A stretch of 64,000 bases of DNA from Kocuria rosea subsp. polaris (GCF_001483755.1 NZ_LQBK01000004.1:207303-271302); one strand, 5' to 3'; counted from the first letter of the stretch, positions 23,519 through 32,578 are shown. Notes: generated by a model from the letters alone, not told the origin. Translations and numbers: made by a program.

Positions 23519-23725
23519 ATGACTACTGGCACCGTGAAGTGGTTCAACGCCGACAAGGGCTTCGGCTTCATCACCCCCGAGGACGGCTCCAAGGACGTGT
23601 TCGCGCACTTCTCCGCGATCAACTCCGGCGGCTTCCGCTCCCTCGAGGAGAACCAGCGCGTCGAGTTCGAGACCCAGGACGGCCCCAAGGGCCCCCAGGC
23701 CGCGAACATCACCGTCATTGCGTGA
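23519..23725 (+). CDS. Cold-shock protein, CspA family
   Basis: A 68-residue single cold-shock domain. RNP1 (KGFGFITP, residues 13-20) and RNP2 (VFAHFSAI) are intact, and the protein starts with the standard [14 protein letters not shown]. It binds single-stranded RNA and DNA as a chaperone in the cytosol. ATG 23519 is preceded by AAAGACAGG; a long leader lies upstream and a strong hairpin terminator downstream, so it is a monocistronic unit. Confidence 0.96.
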   Translation: MTTGTVKWFNADKGFGFITPEDGSKDVFAHFSAINSGGFRSLEENQRVEFETQDGPKGPQAANITVIA

Positions 23726-23786
23726 TGACGCCCTGATCTCCTCGTGAGATCTCCGGCACGGGGCTGAGCGCCCCGCCGCCGACCTG

Positions 23787-23820
23787 ACATCGCCACCCGG
23801 CTCCGGCCGGGTGGCGATGT
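23787..23820 (+). terminator. Terminator after the cold-shock gene
   Basis: A perfect 14-bp inverted repeat, ACATCGCCACCCGG / CCGGGTGGCGATGT with a 6-nt loop and TTGCTGT after it, 62 nt past the csp stop. Confidence 0.8.
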
Positions 23821-23833
23821 TGCTGTCCGCCCC

Positions 23834-23925
23834 GTTCCGGCGCCGGGCCCCGGTCCCGCGACGTGGTTCCCGCGACCCGTTCCGACGACCCGTTCCGGCG
23901 CTCGTTCCGGCTGCCCGTTCCGGCG
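23834..23925. repeat. Scattered GTTCCGGCG micro-repeats
   Basis: Five near-copies of GTTCCGGCG (starting at 23834, 23879, 23892, 23904 and 23917), the last four spaced 12-13 nt apart, stand just upstream of the phosphotransferase gene. They look like a decayed tandem repeat. Confidence 0.5.
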
Positions 23926-23975
23926 CTCCGGAGTAGGGTGCGCTCGAGCCGACGCAGCCGGGAGGAGGGGCCAGC

Positions 23976-24887
23976 ATGCCCGAGGTCGAGGTGCAGCCGA
24001 CCGCTGCCCAGGTCCGCCGCCTGCTCGAGGCCCAGCTGCCGCAGGAGCTGCGCGGGCTCCTGGACCGGTCCCTGACGCCGGTGGCGCAGGGCTGGGACAA
24101 CGCGCTGTTCCGGCTCGGCCCGGCGCACGCGGTGCGCCTGCCGGTGCGCCGTGCCGCCGTCCCGTGCCTGCTGCACGAGGCGCGGTGGACGGCCGTGGCG
24201 GGCGCGCCGCTGGCCGCGCTGGGGATCGCCGTGCCCCGGCCGGTGTTCCGCGGCCGGCCCGGGGCCGGGTACCCGTGGCCCTGGGCGGTGGTCCGCTGGA
24301 TCGACGGCGAGGCCGTGGCCACCCTCCCGGTGGCGCGCCGCGGCCGGCTCGCGGCGGACCTGGCGCACGCCCTGGCCGCGGTGCACCGGCCGGCTCCGGC
24401 GGAAGCTCCGCGCAACCCCCACCGGGGCGTCCCGCTCGGCGCACGGCTCCGCACCGCGCCGCCACCGTGGCCGGCGGCGGCCGCAGCCCTCGGGGACCGG
24501 CGGACCGAACGGCTCCGCGGCTTCGTCGACGACGGCCTGCGCGCCGCCCCGTGGCCCGGGCCGCCGGTCTGGCTGCACGGTGATCCCCACCCGTGGAACC
24601 TCGTGCACCGGGACGGGCGGCTGGCAGGTCTGCTCGACTTCGGGGACGTCTGCGCCGGGGACCCCGCGTCCGACCTCGCCGGCGCGTGGCTGGCCTTCGA
24701 CGCGCCCCAGCGCGCCGCCTTCCGCAGGATCGCCGACACGACCGGCCGGTACGACGACGACGTGTGGCGCCGCGCCGCCGCCTGGGCCGCCCTCTACACG
24801 GCGGCGGTGGCCGCGAACCCCGGCGCCGGCCCGGACTTCGGCGCCGTGGTCCGGCACGCGGTGTCCCAGCTGGACCCGGACGCCTGA
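23976..24887 (+). CDS. Aminoglycoside phosphotransferase-family kinase
   Basis: A 303-residue APH/choline-kinase fold protein. It has the Brenner-type catalytic motif WLHGDPHPWNLV (about 206-217, with Asp as catalytic base) and the metal-binding LLDFGDVCAGDPASDLA (about 226-242). The N-lobe contains QGWDNALFRLGPAHAVRLPVR. Such proteins phosphorylate small alcohols, including macrolides and aminoglycosides, but the great majority of chromosomal members have unknown substrates, so I do not claim resistance. It starts at ATG 23976 after GGGAGGAGGGG and ends 68 nt before nagB. Confidence 0.82.
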   Translation: MPEVEVQPTAAQVRRLLEAQLPQELRGLLDRSLTPVAQGWDNALFRLGPAHAVRLPVRRAAVPCLLHEARWTAVAGAPLAALGIAVPRPVFRGRPGAGYPWPWAVVRWIDGEAVATLPVARRGRLAADLAHALAAVHRPAPAEAPRNPHRGVPLGARLRTAPPPWPAAAAALGDRRTERLRGFVDDGLRAAPWPGPPVWLHGDPHPWNLVHRDGRLAGLLDFGDVCAGDPASDLAGAWLAFDAPQRAAFRRIADTTGRYDDDVWRRAAAWAALYTAAVAANPGAGPDFGAVVRHAVSQLDPDA

Positions 24888-24955
24888 ACCCCGCTGGATC
24901 CCCGGGCAGGGGTCCGAGCAGAATGGACGTCCCAGCCCACAGGGGGAGGTGCTCG

Positions 24956-25756
24956 ATGGACGTGGTCATCGTGCCGACCGCGGCGGACGTCGGCAGGCAC
25001 GCTGCCGACGTCGTCGCCGCCCGGATCGCCGCGCAGCCGGACACCGTGCTGGGGGTGGCCACCGGCTCGTCGCCGGTCGGGATCTACCGCGAACTGGCCC
25101 GGCGGCGGGCGGAGGGCTCGCTCGAGCTGGGACGGCTCACGTGCTTCGCGCTCGACGAGTACGTCGGCCTGGCGCCCGGCCACCCGCGCAGCTACGCCGC
25201 CTACCTGGACCGGGAGATCGCCCGCCCCTGGGGCCTGCCGTCCTCGCGGGTGCGGGTGCCCGAGGCCTCCCGCCCGGACCTGGCGGAGGCCGCCGAGGAG
25301 TACGAGCAGGCCATCGCCGCGGCCGGCGGCATCGACCTCCAGATCCTCGGGATCGGCACCAACGGTCACATCGGGTTCAACGAGCCGATCTCGTCGCTGT
25401 CCTCCCGCACCCGCGTCACGGCCCTGTCCGCGCAGACGCGTGCCGACAACGCGCGCTTCTTCGACGGCCCCGACGCCGTGCCCACCCACTGCCTCACCCA
25501 GGGGCTGGGCACGATCCTCGACGCCCGCCGGGTGCTCCTGGTCGCCCAGGGCGAGCGCAAGGCGGCGGCCGTCGCCGCGGCCGTGGAGGGGCCGGTGGCC
25601 GCCCGGTGCCCGGCGTCGGTGCTGCAGTTCCACCCGCACGCCACGCTGGTCCTCGACGAGGCCGCCGCGAGCGCGCTGACGCTCCCGCACCACCACCGTC
25701 CTGTCCCGGACCGGGGGGATGGGGCCGTGCCGGGGAGTCCCGCGGCCGCGTCATGA
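24956..25756 (+). CDS. nagB: Glucosamine-6-phosphate deaminase, copy 1 (altered C-terminus)
   Basis: A 266-residue NagB homologue that would convert glucosamine-6-phosphate to fructose-6-phosphate plus ammonia. Active-site motifs LGVATGSSP, CFALDEYVGL and GIGTNGHIGFNEP are present. It aligns without gaps to the copy at 47209 over ~240 residues, but the conserved end LTDYYRFV of the other copy is replaced by LPHHHRPVPDRGDG, a Pro/Gly/His tail. It stands alone, without nagA or a transporter and without a dre site. ATG 24956 follows GGGGGAGG. It may be a specialised or decaying duplicate. Confidence 0.82.
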   Translation: MDVVIVPTAADVGRHAADVVAARIAAQPDTVLGVATGSSPVGIYRELARRRAEGSLELGRLTCFALDEYVGLAPGHPRSYAAYLDREIARPWGLPSSRVRVPEASRPDLAEAAEEYEQAIAAAGGIDLQILGIGTNGHIGFNEPISSLSSRTRVTALSAQTRADNARFFDGPDAVPTHCLTQGLGTILDARRVLLVAQGERKAAAVAAAVEGPVAARCPASVLQFHPHATLVLDEAAASALTLPHHHRPVPDRGDGAVPGSPAAAS

Positions 25757-25914
25757 AGCCGGCCGGCGGCGTCACGATGCCGCCGGCCGGCCCCGGACGG
25801 CCGGTACCTCGGCGGTTCGCCCGGGCGAACATCACGATTCGGCCACTGACGGCGCGGCCGTGCCCGGCCTACGATGCGCTTGCAAACCAGCACTTCCAGA
25901 ATCGAGGGGACACC

Positions 25915-26424
25915 ATGAAGCACAGTGCAGCGGGCGCGGCAGTGGCGACGGCGATCGGGCTCGCGGCCCTGACCGCAGCACCGGCGGCGGCCGCACCGGG
26001 TGATCCGATGGTCTTCACCGACTGCGCCACGGCGGCCGGCTACGGAGTCCACAACATCCCCGTCGGCTCGGTCAGCTACAGCGCGAGCCTCGTCGACGAC
26101 GACGGGGACGGCATCGTGTGCGAGAGCGCCGAGTGGACCTACGACCCGACCCGCATCCCCGTGGAGAACGAGTCGGGGGGATACACCCACACCATCGTCG
26201 ACTGGATCCCCGGCGCGGGCCCCGGACCGGACGCCCAGCCCGGCGAGGTGCCCGGGGCGGACCCGTACACCCAGGTGGGCGAGGTCCCCGTGGGCGGCGC
26301 CGACACCGGTGCCGCCGTGCAGGACGGCGCCGCGACCGGTGGTCCCGCCGCCGCCGGCCTCCTGGTCCTGGGGGCCGCCGGCGCGGCGGTGGCCGTGCGC
26401 CGGCGCCGCGCCGGCCGGGCGTAG
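25915..26424 (+). CDS. Secreted excalibur-domain protein with C-terminal membrane anchor
   Basis: A 169-residue exported protein. A signal peptide covers residues 1-27 (cleavage after AAPAAAA). The excalibur calcium-binding core follows: Cys37 (FTDCATAAGYG) and DDDGDGIVCE at 61-70, with Cys69 pairing. After a Pro/Gly-rich linker the end has a hydrophobic helix (AAAGLLVLGAAGAAVAV) and RRRRAGR tail, like a cell-wall sorting signal, yet no LPXTG motif. A class F sortase gene starts 19 nt downstream. The two are probably functionally linked at the cell surface. Confidence 0.78.
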   Translation: MKHSAAGAAVATAIGLAALTAAPAAAAPGDPMVFTDCATAAGYGVHNIPVGSVSYSASLVDDDGDGIVCESAEWTYDPTRIPVENESGGYTHTIVDWIPGAGPGPDAQPGEVPGADPYTQVGEVPVGGADTGAAVQDGAATGGPAAAGLLVLGAAGAAVAVRRRRAGRA

Positions 26425-26443
26425 GGCGGCGGGGCCGGTCCTC

Positions 26444-27139
26444 GTGACGGTTCCGACCGCCGGCCGTCGCAGGGACCGCCTGGTCCCTGCGGCGGCCGCC
26501 CTCCTGCTGCTCAGCGGCTGCGCGGGCGGGTCCCCCGCGCAGCCCGCCGCCCCGCCGTCGTCCGCGTCCTCGTCGGTGTCCGCCCCACCGACGCAGACGC
26601 CGGCGCCCGCCCCGACGGCCGCTCCCGGCACGGCGGCTCCCGGCCCGGACGCCGCTCCGGCGCCGGAGGCCCAGCCGCCGGTGCTCGCGCAATCCGCGCC
26701 CGTGGCGGTGCGGATCCCCGCCGTGGGCGCCTCCTCCGGGCTGCTGCACCTGGGCCTGCGTCCGGACGGCTCCCTGGAGGTGCCGCCCACCCATCCCGGG
26801 GCCCCGGCCTCCTGGTACACTTCGTCGCCCACGCCGGGGGAGCGGGGGCCGGCCGTGCTGCTCGGCCACGTCAACGCCACCGGGGGCGGGTCCGGCGTCT
26901 TCGCGGGGCTGCGCGGCCTCGTCCCCGGCGACACCGTGGAGATCGACCGGGAGGACGGCAGCACGGCGGTGTTCGTCGTCGAGCGCGGGGAGCAGTACGC
27001 CAAGAACGCCTTCCCCACCCGGGCCGTGTACGGCAACACGGCGGGAGCGGAGCTGCGCCTGATCACGTGCGATGGCTACGACCCCGCCACCGGCCTGTTC
27101 GACGACAACTACGTGGTCTACGCACGGCTCGCCGCCTGA
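26444..27139 (+). CDS. Class F sortase
   Basis: A 231-residue sortase of the actinobacterial class F. The N-terminus has a lipobox-like LLLLSGCAGG (Cys26) and a long Pro/Ala/Thr linker (27-85), so it is anchored outside the membrane. The catalytic domain has VRIPAVG, GPAVLLGHVN (His142), VYGNTAGAELRLITCDGYD with Cys209 and Arg205. Class F sortases transpeptidate surface proteins or process substrates of unknown kind. GTG 26444 follows the excalibur stop closely, making that protein the obvious candidate partner. A long hairpin repeat lies just downstream. Confidence 0.85.
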   Translation: MTVPTAGRRRDRLVPAAAALLLLSGCAGGSPAQPAAPPSSASSSVSAPPTQTPAPAPTAAPGTAAPGPDAAPAPEAQPPVLAQSAPVAVRIPAVGASSGLLHLGLRPDGSLEVPPTHPGAPASWYTSSPTPGERGPAVLLGHVNATGGGSGVFAGLRGLVPGDTVEIDREDGSTAVFVVERGEQYAKNAFPTRAVYGNTAGAELRLITCDGYDPATGLFDDNYVVYARLAA

Positions 27140-27156
27140 TCCTCCCTCGATCTTTT

Positions 27157-27219
27157 CCGCGAGATCGCACCTGTCGGCGACCGCGGGCACCGAGGTCGCC
27201 GACAGGTGCAATCTCGCGG
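27157..27219. repeat. Long palindromic hairpin downstream of the sortase gene
   Basis: Two 26-nt arms (27157-27182 and 27194-27219) pair at 25 of 26 positions around an 11-nt loop. The outer bases CCGCGAGAT.GC / GC.ATCTCGCGG are the same as the ends of the 67-nt repeats at 42954 and 51164, so this looks like a diverged member of that family. It follows the sortase stop by 17 nt and can serve as a terminator. Confidence 0.75.
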
Positions 27220-27343
27220 GTCCGTGGGCCTCGGACGGGACACGCCTCGTCCTCCCGGCGGAGGTGCGATCGCACACCGTGGGAGAGGATGGGAGGGCGC
27301 TCCCTGTGCCCTGTCCGTACCCCTTTTCCCGAAGGAGATCTCC

Positions 27344-27931
27344 ATGAGCAACCCGTATCCCCAGCAGCCCGAGGACCCCCGCGGCGGCCCGCCGCAGTAC
27401 CAGGCGTCCGGCGACCAGTACGGAGCCGGCCAGTACGGCGGCGGCCAGTACGGCGGCGGGCGCCCCGGCGCCGCCCCGCCCGAGGTCAAGCGGCTCCTGA
27501 CCCTGACCCTCGTCTCGGCCGCGATCTACCTGGTCAACCAGGTGCTGGGGCTGATCACGACCTCGAGCGCGGACATGTCCGCCACGTACGAGCAGTCGGG
27601 CCTGACCCCGGAACAGATCGCCCAGACCCAGAGCGTGGGGGTGATCTTCTCCGTGGTCGTCATCGTGGTCGCCCTGGCCCTCTACGCCCTGGTCTACGTG
27701 TTCCTCAAGAAGGGCAAGAACTGGGCGCGCGTGCTGGGCATCGTCCTGGCGATCCTCAGCACGCTCGGGGTGCTCCTCGGGCTGCTGACGACCGCCATGG
27801 TCGGCCTCAGCGGCACGGGGATCATCGGGGCGGTCCTCGGGCTGCTGCTGGTCGTGGTCAACGTGCTGTGGCTCGTCACCGCGTTCAAGGCCCCGGTCAA
27901 GCACTGGTTCGCGCCGCCGCGCATGGCCTGA
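27344..27931 (+). CDS. Small polytopic membrane protein with Gly/Gln/Tyr-rich N-terminus
   Basis: A 195-residue protein. Residues 1-45 are a low-complexity tail with QYGAGQYGGGQYGGG, likely cytosolic and disordered. Four hydrophobic helices follow (about 52-72, 100-122, 130-150 and 160-182). It resembles the many actinobacterial 'DUF4064-like' membrane proteins with such tails, but I assign no family with certainty. ATG 27344 follows GAAGGAGAT by 6 nt. It is monocistronic with a strong terminator. Confidence 0.75.
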   Translation: MSNPYPQQPEDPRGGPPQYQASGDQYGAGQYGGGQYGGGRPGAAPPEVKRLLTLTLVSAAIYLVNQVLGLITTSSADMSATYEQSGLTPEQIAQTQSVGVIFSVVVIVVALALYALVYVFLKKGKNWARVLGIVLAILSTLGVLLGLLTTAMVGLSGTGIIGAVLGLLLVVVNVLWLVTAFKAPVKHWFAPPRMA

Positions 27932-27970
27932 TCCGCCCCGGCGCCCGCCGGGCGCCCCGCAGGACCCACC

Positions 27971-28007
27971 GCCACGCCGCCCGGCCCTCGGGGCCGGGCG
28001 GCGTGGC
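27971..28007. terminator. Bidirectional terminator between convergent genes
   Basis: A perfect 17-bp stem (GCCACGCCGCCCGGCCC / GGGCCGGGCGGCGTGGC) with a 3-nt loop lies between the ends of the small membrane protein and tctA. Confidence 0.75.
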
Positions 28008-28123
28008 GCCGTCCACCGTCGGTCGTCCCCGGGGCCTGCGGGGGACGCCCTCCAGCGGTGCCGTGGTCCTTCGGGGGCCGGAGCCGGTCGGCGAGGGGCG
28101 GAAGCAGCCGCGGAGCGTCAGAC

Positions 28124-29641
28124 CTATTCCGCGCCCACCTCGTCGGCGTTGCGGCGCTTTCCCAGGATCTTGGGCAGCACCGAGGGCAGGACGAGGACCG
28201 CCAGGGCCACGAGCAGCAGACCCACGGTCAGCGGACGGGTGAAGAAGACGGAGAAGTCGTTCTGGCTGATCGACAGGGCCCGCCGCATCTGGGTCTCCAT
28301 CATGGGTCCCAGGATGGAGCCGATGATCGCCGGGGCCACCGGGAAGTCGTACACCCGCATGAAGAACCCGGCCACCCCGATCACGCAGACGATGAGCACC
28401 TCGACCAGACTGCCGGAGATCGAGTAGACGCCCAGCACGCCGAAGACGAGGATCCCGGTGTACAGCAGGGTCTTCGGGATCGAGAGCAGCTTCACCCACA
28501 GCTTCACCAGCGGCAGGTTGATCGCCAGCAGCATGAGGTTGCCGATGAACAGGCTCGCGATCAGGGTCCACACCAGGTCCGGGGAGTTCTCGAACAGCTG
28601 TGGGCCGGGCTGGATGTTGTAGATCTGGAAGGCGCTCAGGATGATCGCCGCGGTGGCCGAGGTGGGAATGCCCAGGGTCAGCAGCGGCACCAGCACCCCG
28701 GAGAAGGAGGCGTTGTTCGCGGCCTCGGGGCCGGCGACGCCTTCGATGGCGCCCTTGCCGAACTCGTGGCGGTGCTTGGAGAGCCGCTTCTCCAGGTTGT
28801 AGGACAGGAACGTGGGAACCTCGGAGCCGCCGGTCGGCATCGAGCCGAAGACGAATCCGAGCAGACCGCCCCGGATCCACGGTTTCCAGACCCGCTTGCG
28901 CTCCCCCTTGTCCAGCCAGACGCGTCCGGAGAACTCGACGGCCGCCTCGGCCTTGGCCAGCCGCAGCTGGGCCAGCCCGTAGAGCGCCTCCCCGACGGCG
29001 AACAGGCCGATCACCACGATGACGATGTCCACCCCGCCCAGCAGCTCGGGCATGCCGAACGTGAAGCGCTGCTGGCCGGTGAGGAAGTCGAGGCCGATGA
29101 GGCCGATGAACAGCCCGGCGAAGAGGCTGACCATGCCACGGATGATCGAGTTGCCCACCAGGGCGGTGACCGAGACGAACGCCAGCACCATCAGGGCGAA
29201 GTAGTCGGTGGCCTGGAAGGACTTGGCCAGGTTGGCCACGAGCGGGGCCAGGAAGGTCAGGCCCAGCGTCGAGATGATCCCCGCGAAGAAGGAGCCCATG
29301 ACGGCGGTGGCCAGGGCGGGCCCCGCGCGGCCGGCCTTGGCCATGGGGTAGCCGTCGATGGCCGTGGCCACGGACCCGGCCTCGCCCGGGGTGTTCAACA
29401 GGATCGAGGTGATCGCGCCGCCGTACAGGGAGCCGTAGTAGATGCCCGCGAAGATGATCAGCGCGCCGGTGGGGTCGAAGCCGTAGGTCAGCGGCAGCAG
29501 CAGGGCCAGCGCCAGGGCCGGACCGATGCCCGGCAGCACGCCCACCAGCGTGCCGATGGTGACGCCGACGGCCGCGAAGAGCAGGTACTGCGGCTCCAGC
29601 GCGTTGGCGAAGCCGTTGAGCAGTTCGGAGAAAGCGTCCAT
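28124..29641 (-). CDS. tctA: Tripartite tricarboxylate transporter, large permease TctA
   Basis: A 505-residue membrane protein with ten to twelve helices matching the TctA family. The signature loops [21 protein letters not shown] and [22 protein letters not shown], and the second repeat's [24 protein letters not shown], are intact. Such transporters import citrate or other carboxylates using an ion gradient. It is the last gene of tctC-tctB-tctA, 6 nt after tctB. Confidence 0.93.
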   Translation of the reverse strand: MDAFSELLNGFANALEPQYLLFAAVGVTIGTLVGVLPGIGPALALALLLPLTYGFDPTGALIIFAGIYYGSLYGGAITSILLNTPGEAGSVATAIDGYPMAKAGRAGPALATAVMGSFFAGIISTLGLTFLAPLVANLAKSFQATDYFALMVLAFVSVTALVGNSIIRGMVSLFAGLFIGLIGLDFLTGQQRFTFGMPELLGGVDIVIVVIGLFAVGEALYGLAQLRLAKAEAAVEFSGRVWLDKGERKRVWKPWIRGGLLGFVFGSMPTGGSEVPTFLSYNLEKRLSKHRHEFGKGAIEGVAGPEAANNASFSGVLVPLLTLGIPTSATAAIILSAFQIYNIQPGPQLFENSPDLVWTLIASLFIGNLMLLAINLPLVKLWVKLLSIPKTLLYTGILVFGVLGVYSISGSLVEVLIVCVIGVAGFFMRVYDFPVAPAIIGSILGPMMETQMRRALSISQNDFSVFFTRPLTVGLLLVALAVLVLPSVLPKILGKRRNADEVGAE

Positions 29642-29647
29642 GGGTTC

Positions 29648-30163
29648 CTAGAGCACCGGTTCCAGCAGGCCGGCCGGCAGGCGCACGCCGAGCAGCTCGG
29701 TGAAACCGAAGTAGACGGCGGCGGAGAACAGCACGGCGACGACGACGTCGCGCAGCAGGTGGCGGCTGCCCGCCAACCGGGCGACGACCGCGAAGAAGGC
29801 CGCCGTGGCGATGACGTAGCCCAGCGGCTCGAGCAGGAAGGCGTAGACGACGAGCACGCCGATGACGGCCCACAGGGTCCGCCAGTGCGTGCGCGCGTGC
29901 TCCTCCGCGGCCTGCTCCAGCAGGGCGCGGTCCGGAGCCGCCGTGGCGCGCACCAGGAACGCGACCCCGAAGACCACCAGCCCGATCCCGACGATCAGCG
30001 GGAAGAAGCCGGGCTGCTGCGGGCCGAACCCGCCCGAGCTCGCGATGCGGATCGCGTCGACCAGGACCACCGCCGCGCCGAGCACGACGACGACGGCGGC
30101 GATCCTGGTCCCGAGCCTGCCCCCGGAGGGGCCGGCCTCGGCGCGCGCGGGCCTGGAGCTCAC
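29648..30163 (-). CDS. tctB: Tripartite tricarboxylate transporter, small permease TctB
   Basis: A 171-residue protein with four hydrophobic helices (about 20-42, 50-70, 95-115, 130-160) and the TctB motif GFFPLIVGIGLVVFG. Together with TctA it forms the membrane part of the transporter. The GTG start overlaps the tctC stop by 4 nt (GTGA). Confidence 0.85.
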   Translation of the reverse strand: MSSRPARAEAGPSGGRLGTRIAAVVVVLGAAVVLVDAIRIASSGGFGPQQPGFFPLIVGIGLVVFGVAFLVRATAAPDRALLEQAAEEHARTHWRTLWAVIGVLVVYAFLLEPLGYVIATAAFFAVVARLAGSRHLLRDVVVAVLFSAAVYFGFTELLGVRLPAGLLEPVL

Positions 30164-31182
30164 CCGACGATCCCGAGATCGGTCAGGGTCTGGGTGATGG
30201 CCGCGTCCTCCTCCTCGATGTAGTCCGCGAACTCCTCGCCGGTGAGCAGGTAGTCGTCCCAGTTGTTGGACTCCAGGGTCTGCTGCCACTCCTCGGTGCC
30301 GTGCATCTCCTCGACCATGCCCACGACTGCGTCGCGCTGCTCGTCACTGATCTCCGGCGGCGCCACGATCCCCCGCCAGTTGGCGATGGAGACGTCGTAG
30401 CCGGCGTCCATGATGGTCGGGGCGTCGATGCCCTCGATGGGCTCCTCGCTGGAGACCGCGAGCAGCCGCATCTCGCCGGCGTCGATCTGGTCCTGGAACT
30501 CCGCGAGCCCGGAGGCCGCCGCGGTCACGTCCCCGGAGAGGATGGCCGGGGTCAGCTCACCGCCGCCGGAGTAGGGGATGTAGTTGATCTCGGACGGTTC
30601 GATGCCGGCGGCCTCCGCCAGCTGGGCCACGAGGATCTGGTCCACGCCGCCGACCGAACCGCCGCCCCACGCGACGCCGCCCGGATCCGCCCGGAAGGCC
30701 TCCATGAGCTGCTCGAGGGTCTCGTACTCGGAGTCCGCGGGCACCACGATCGCGTCGTACTCGGCGGTGAGCCGGGCGATGGGGGTGGTGTCGGCCAGGG
30801 AGACCTGGGCGTCGGTCTGCTCGATGGCGCCGACCAGGATCTTGCCGATGACCATCAGCTGGTGCGGATCGCCGGCGTTCTCGCCGACGAACTGGGTCAG
30901 GCCGATGGTGCCCGAGCCGCCGGAGACGTTGTAGACCTCGGCGCCGGTGTCGATGACACCGCCCTCGGTCAGCGCCCTGCCGATCGACCGGGCCGTCTGG
31001 TCGTAGCCGCCGCCCGGGTCCGCCGGGGCCATGATCTGGATGGCCTCGCTCGGATAGTCGACGGCCTCGCCGCCGCCTCCGCCGCTGTCACCGCAGCCGG
31101 TCAGGGCCAGGAGCCCTGCCGCGAGCAGCGCACACCCTCGGGCCGTGCGCCGGGTTCGGGAGACGTTTCTCGGTGATCTCAT
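30160..31182 (-). CDS. tctC: Tripartite tricarboxylate transporter, binding lipoprotein TctC
   Basis: A 340-residue extracytoplasmic solute receptor. A lipoprotein signal ends in LLALTGCGDS, followed by a Gly-rich linker. The TctC/Bug fold shows APADPGGGYDQTARSIGRAL, NVSGGSGTIGLTQF, DPGGVAWGGGSVGGVDQILV and IPYSGGGELTPAILSGDVTAAASGL. It delivers a carboxylate to TctAB; the exact ligand is unknown. A CRP-like motif lies about 113 nt upstream. No two-component system of the TctDE type is adjacent. Confidence 0.92.
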   Translation of the reverse strand: MRSPRNVSRTRRTARGCALLAAGLLALTGCGDSGGGGGEAVDYPSEAIQIMAPADPGGGYDQTARSIGRALTEGGVIDTGAEVYNVSGGSGTIGLTQFVGENAGDPHQLMVIGKILVGAIEQTDAQVSLADTTPIARLTAEYDAIVVPADSEYETLEQLMEAFRADPGGVAWGGGSVGGVDQILVAQLAEAAGIEPSEINYIPYSGGGELTPAILSGDVTAAASGLAEFQDQIDAGEMRLLAVSSEEPIEGIDAPTIMDAGYDVSIANWRGIVAPPEISDEQRDAVVGMVEEMHGTEEWQQTLESNNWDDYLLTGEEFADYIEEEDAAITQTLTDLGIVG

Positions 31183-31294
31183 GCGGACCGTCCTCAGCGG
31201 TAGGGCCGCGGCGTGCGTCCGCCGCGGGGAGCGGAACAGCGTCGGCCTCGTCGCCGATCGCAGAAGCAACCAGGTGCCTCGGAGTCGACCCTAT

Positions 31295-31310
31295 CGTGAT
31301 CCGCATCACT
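31295..31310. promoter_or_regulatory. CRP/GlxR-like operator upstream of tctCBA
   Basis: CGTGATCCGCATCACT has exact GTGA-N6-TCAC half-sites and matches eight of ten positions of TGTGA-N6-TCACA, in the gap before tctC. Confidence 0.5.
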
Positions 31311-31372
31311 TGTGCGAAGTGTTCCGGTGAGTCCCGGGCCGCGTCGGAGCCGGTCGCCGATCCGGGCCGGCG

Positions 31373-32578
31373 TCAGCGGCCCTGCCCGATGACGCGGTCG
31401 CGGCCGGCGAGGAGGGCGACGGCGCACAGCGCCACCATGAGTCCCGCCATGAGCAGCAGCGGCGGTTCCCACCGCCCTCCGGCGTCGTAGAGGGCGCCGA
31501 AGACGGCGGGGGCGATCGCCGCCAGCGCGTAGCCCACCGACTGGGCCATCCCGGACAGGGCCGCCGCCTGGCGGTGGTCGGCGGAGCGGAGGCTGAACAG
31601 GGACAGCGCGACGACGATGAGGCTGCCGCAGCCGATCGACCCGAGCACGATCCACAGCAGCGTCAGCTCCGGCGCGGCGGCCAGCCCCACGAAGGTGGCC
31701 AGGGCCAGGGCGCCGCCCGCGAAGGCCACCGGCCGCTGGTCGCCGAGCCGGTGCATCAGCGCCCCGGTGCCCAGGCTGGAGCCCATCCCGATCAGCAGGA
31801 ACAGTGCCATGTGCGTGCCGGCGGCGGCCGCCGGGACGCCGTGGCTGCGCTCGATGCTCGGCAGCCACGCCATGAGCACGTAGAACGCCACCGACTGCAG
31901 ACCCATGAACAGGGTGACCTGCCAGCCCAGCGCCGACCGCCACGGGGACCGGTAGGGGCCCGCCTCCGCCACGGGGGCGCCGGTCCCGGGGGGATCGGAC
32001 CGCAGGCCGGGGGAGAGCACCACCAGGGCCGCGACGGCGAGCACCGCCCACACCCCCAGGGCCAGGCGCCACCCGGCCGGACCGGCGTGGGCGATCGGGA
32101 CCACCAGGGCGGAGCCGGCCGCGGCCACCGCGCCCTGGATCGAGGTGTACACGCCGGTCACCTGGCTCACGCGCAGGGGGAACTCCCGCTTCACCAGCGA
32201 GGGCAGCAGCACGTTGAGGAACGCGATGCCGATCCCGATCACCGCGGTGCCCACCCACACGGCGCCCTCGACCGGCGCGGAGCGGCCGCCGATCCCGGCC
32301 GCGAGCAGCAGCAGCGACAGCCACAGGGCCCGGTCCAGGCCCGTCCGGGCGGCCACGGCGGGGGCCACGGGGGAGAACAGGGCGAACATGGCCAGCGGCA
32401 GCCCGGTCAGCAGTCCGGCCTGGCCCGCCGAGATGCCGAGGTCGCGGCTGATCTCCTCGAGCAGCGGCCCCACGGTCACGAAGCCGACGCGCAGGTTCAC
32501 GGCGATCAGCACCACGCCGAGGAAGCCGAAGCCGAGACGGGCCCGCCGGCCCGTGGCCGATGACGCGTTGGTGAGCAC
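31373..32578 (-). CDS. MFS transporter, CynX/NimT family
   Basis: A 401-residue 12-helix major facilitator. The start LGFGFLGVVLIAVNLRVGFVTVGPLL and the residues after helix 1 (EEISRDLGISAGQAGLLTGLP) match the CynX/NimT (cyanate/2-nitroimidazole) group. The charged loop RTGLDRALWLS follows helix 2-3. Substrate unknown. GTG 32578 is favoured, with AAAGGG upstream; the upstream sequence is a terminator hairpin for gntP. Confidence 0.85.
   Translation of the reverse strand: MLTNASSATGRRARLGFGFLGVVLIAVNLRVGFVTVGPLLEEISRDLGISAGQAGLLTGLPLAMFALFSPVAPAVAARTGLDRALWLSLLLLAAGIGGRSAPVEGAVWVGTAVIGIGIAFLNVLLPSLVKREFPLRVSQVTGVYTSIQGAVAAAGSALVVPIAHAGPAGWRLALGVWAVLAVAALVVLSPGLRSDPPGTGAPVAEAGPYRSPWRSALGWQVTLFMGLQSVAFYVLMAWLPSIERSHGVPAAAAGTHMALFLLIGMGSSLGTGALMHRLGDQRPVAFAGGALALATFVGLAAAPELTLLWIVLGSIGCGSLIVVALSLFSLRSADHRQAAALSGMAQSVGYALAAIAPAVFGALYDAGGRWEPPLLLMAGLMVALCAVALLAGRDRVIGQGR

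Noticed and set aside
23976-24887. Naming the APH-fold kinase an antibiotic-resistance gene
   Set aside because: Fold and motifs alone do not show an antibiotic substrate, and no resistance context is present.
28058-30223. 721-codon plus-strand open frame opposite tctA/tctB
   Set aside because: Low-complexity Gln/Glu/Gly/Arg sequence with no family; the opposite strand has clear transporter proteins.
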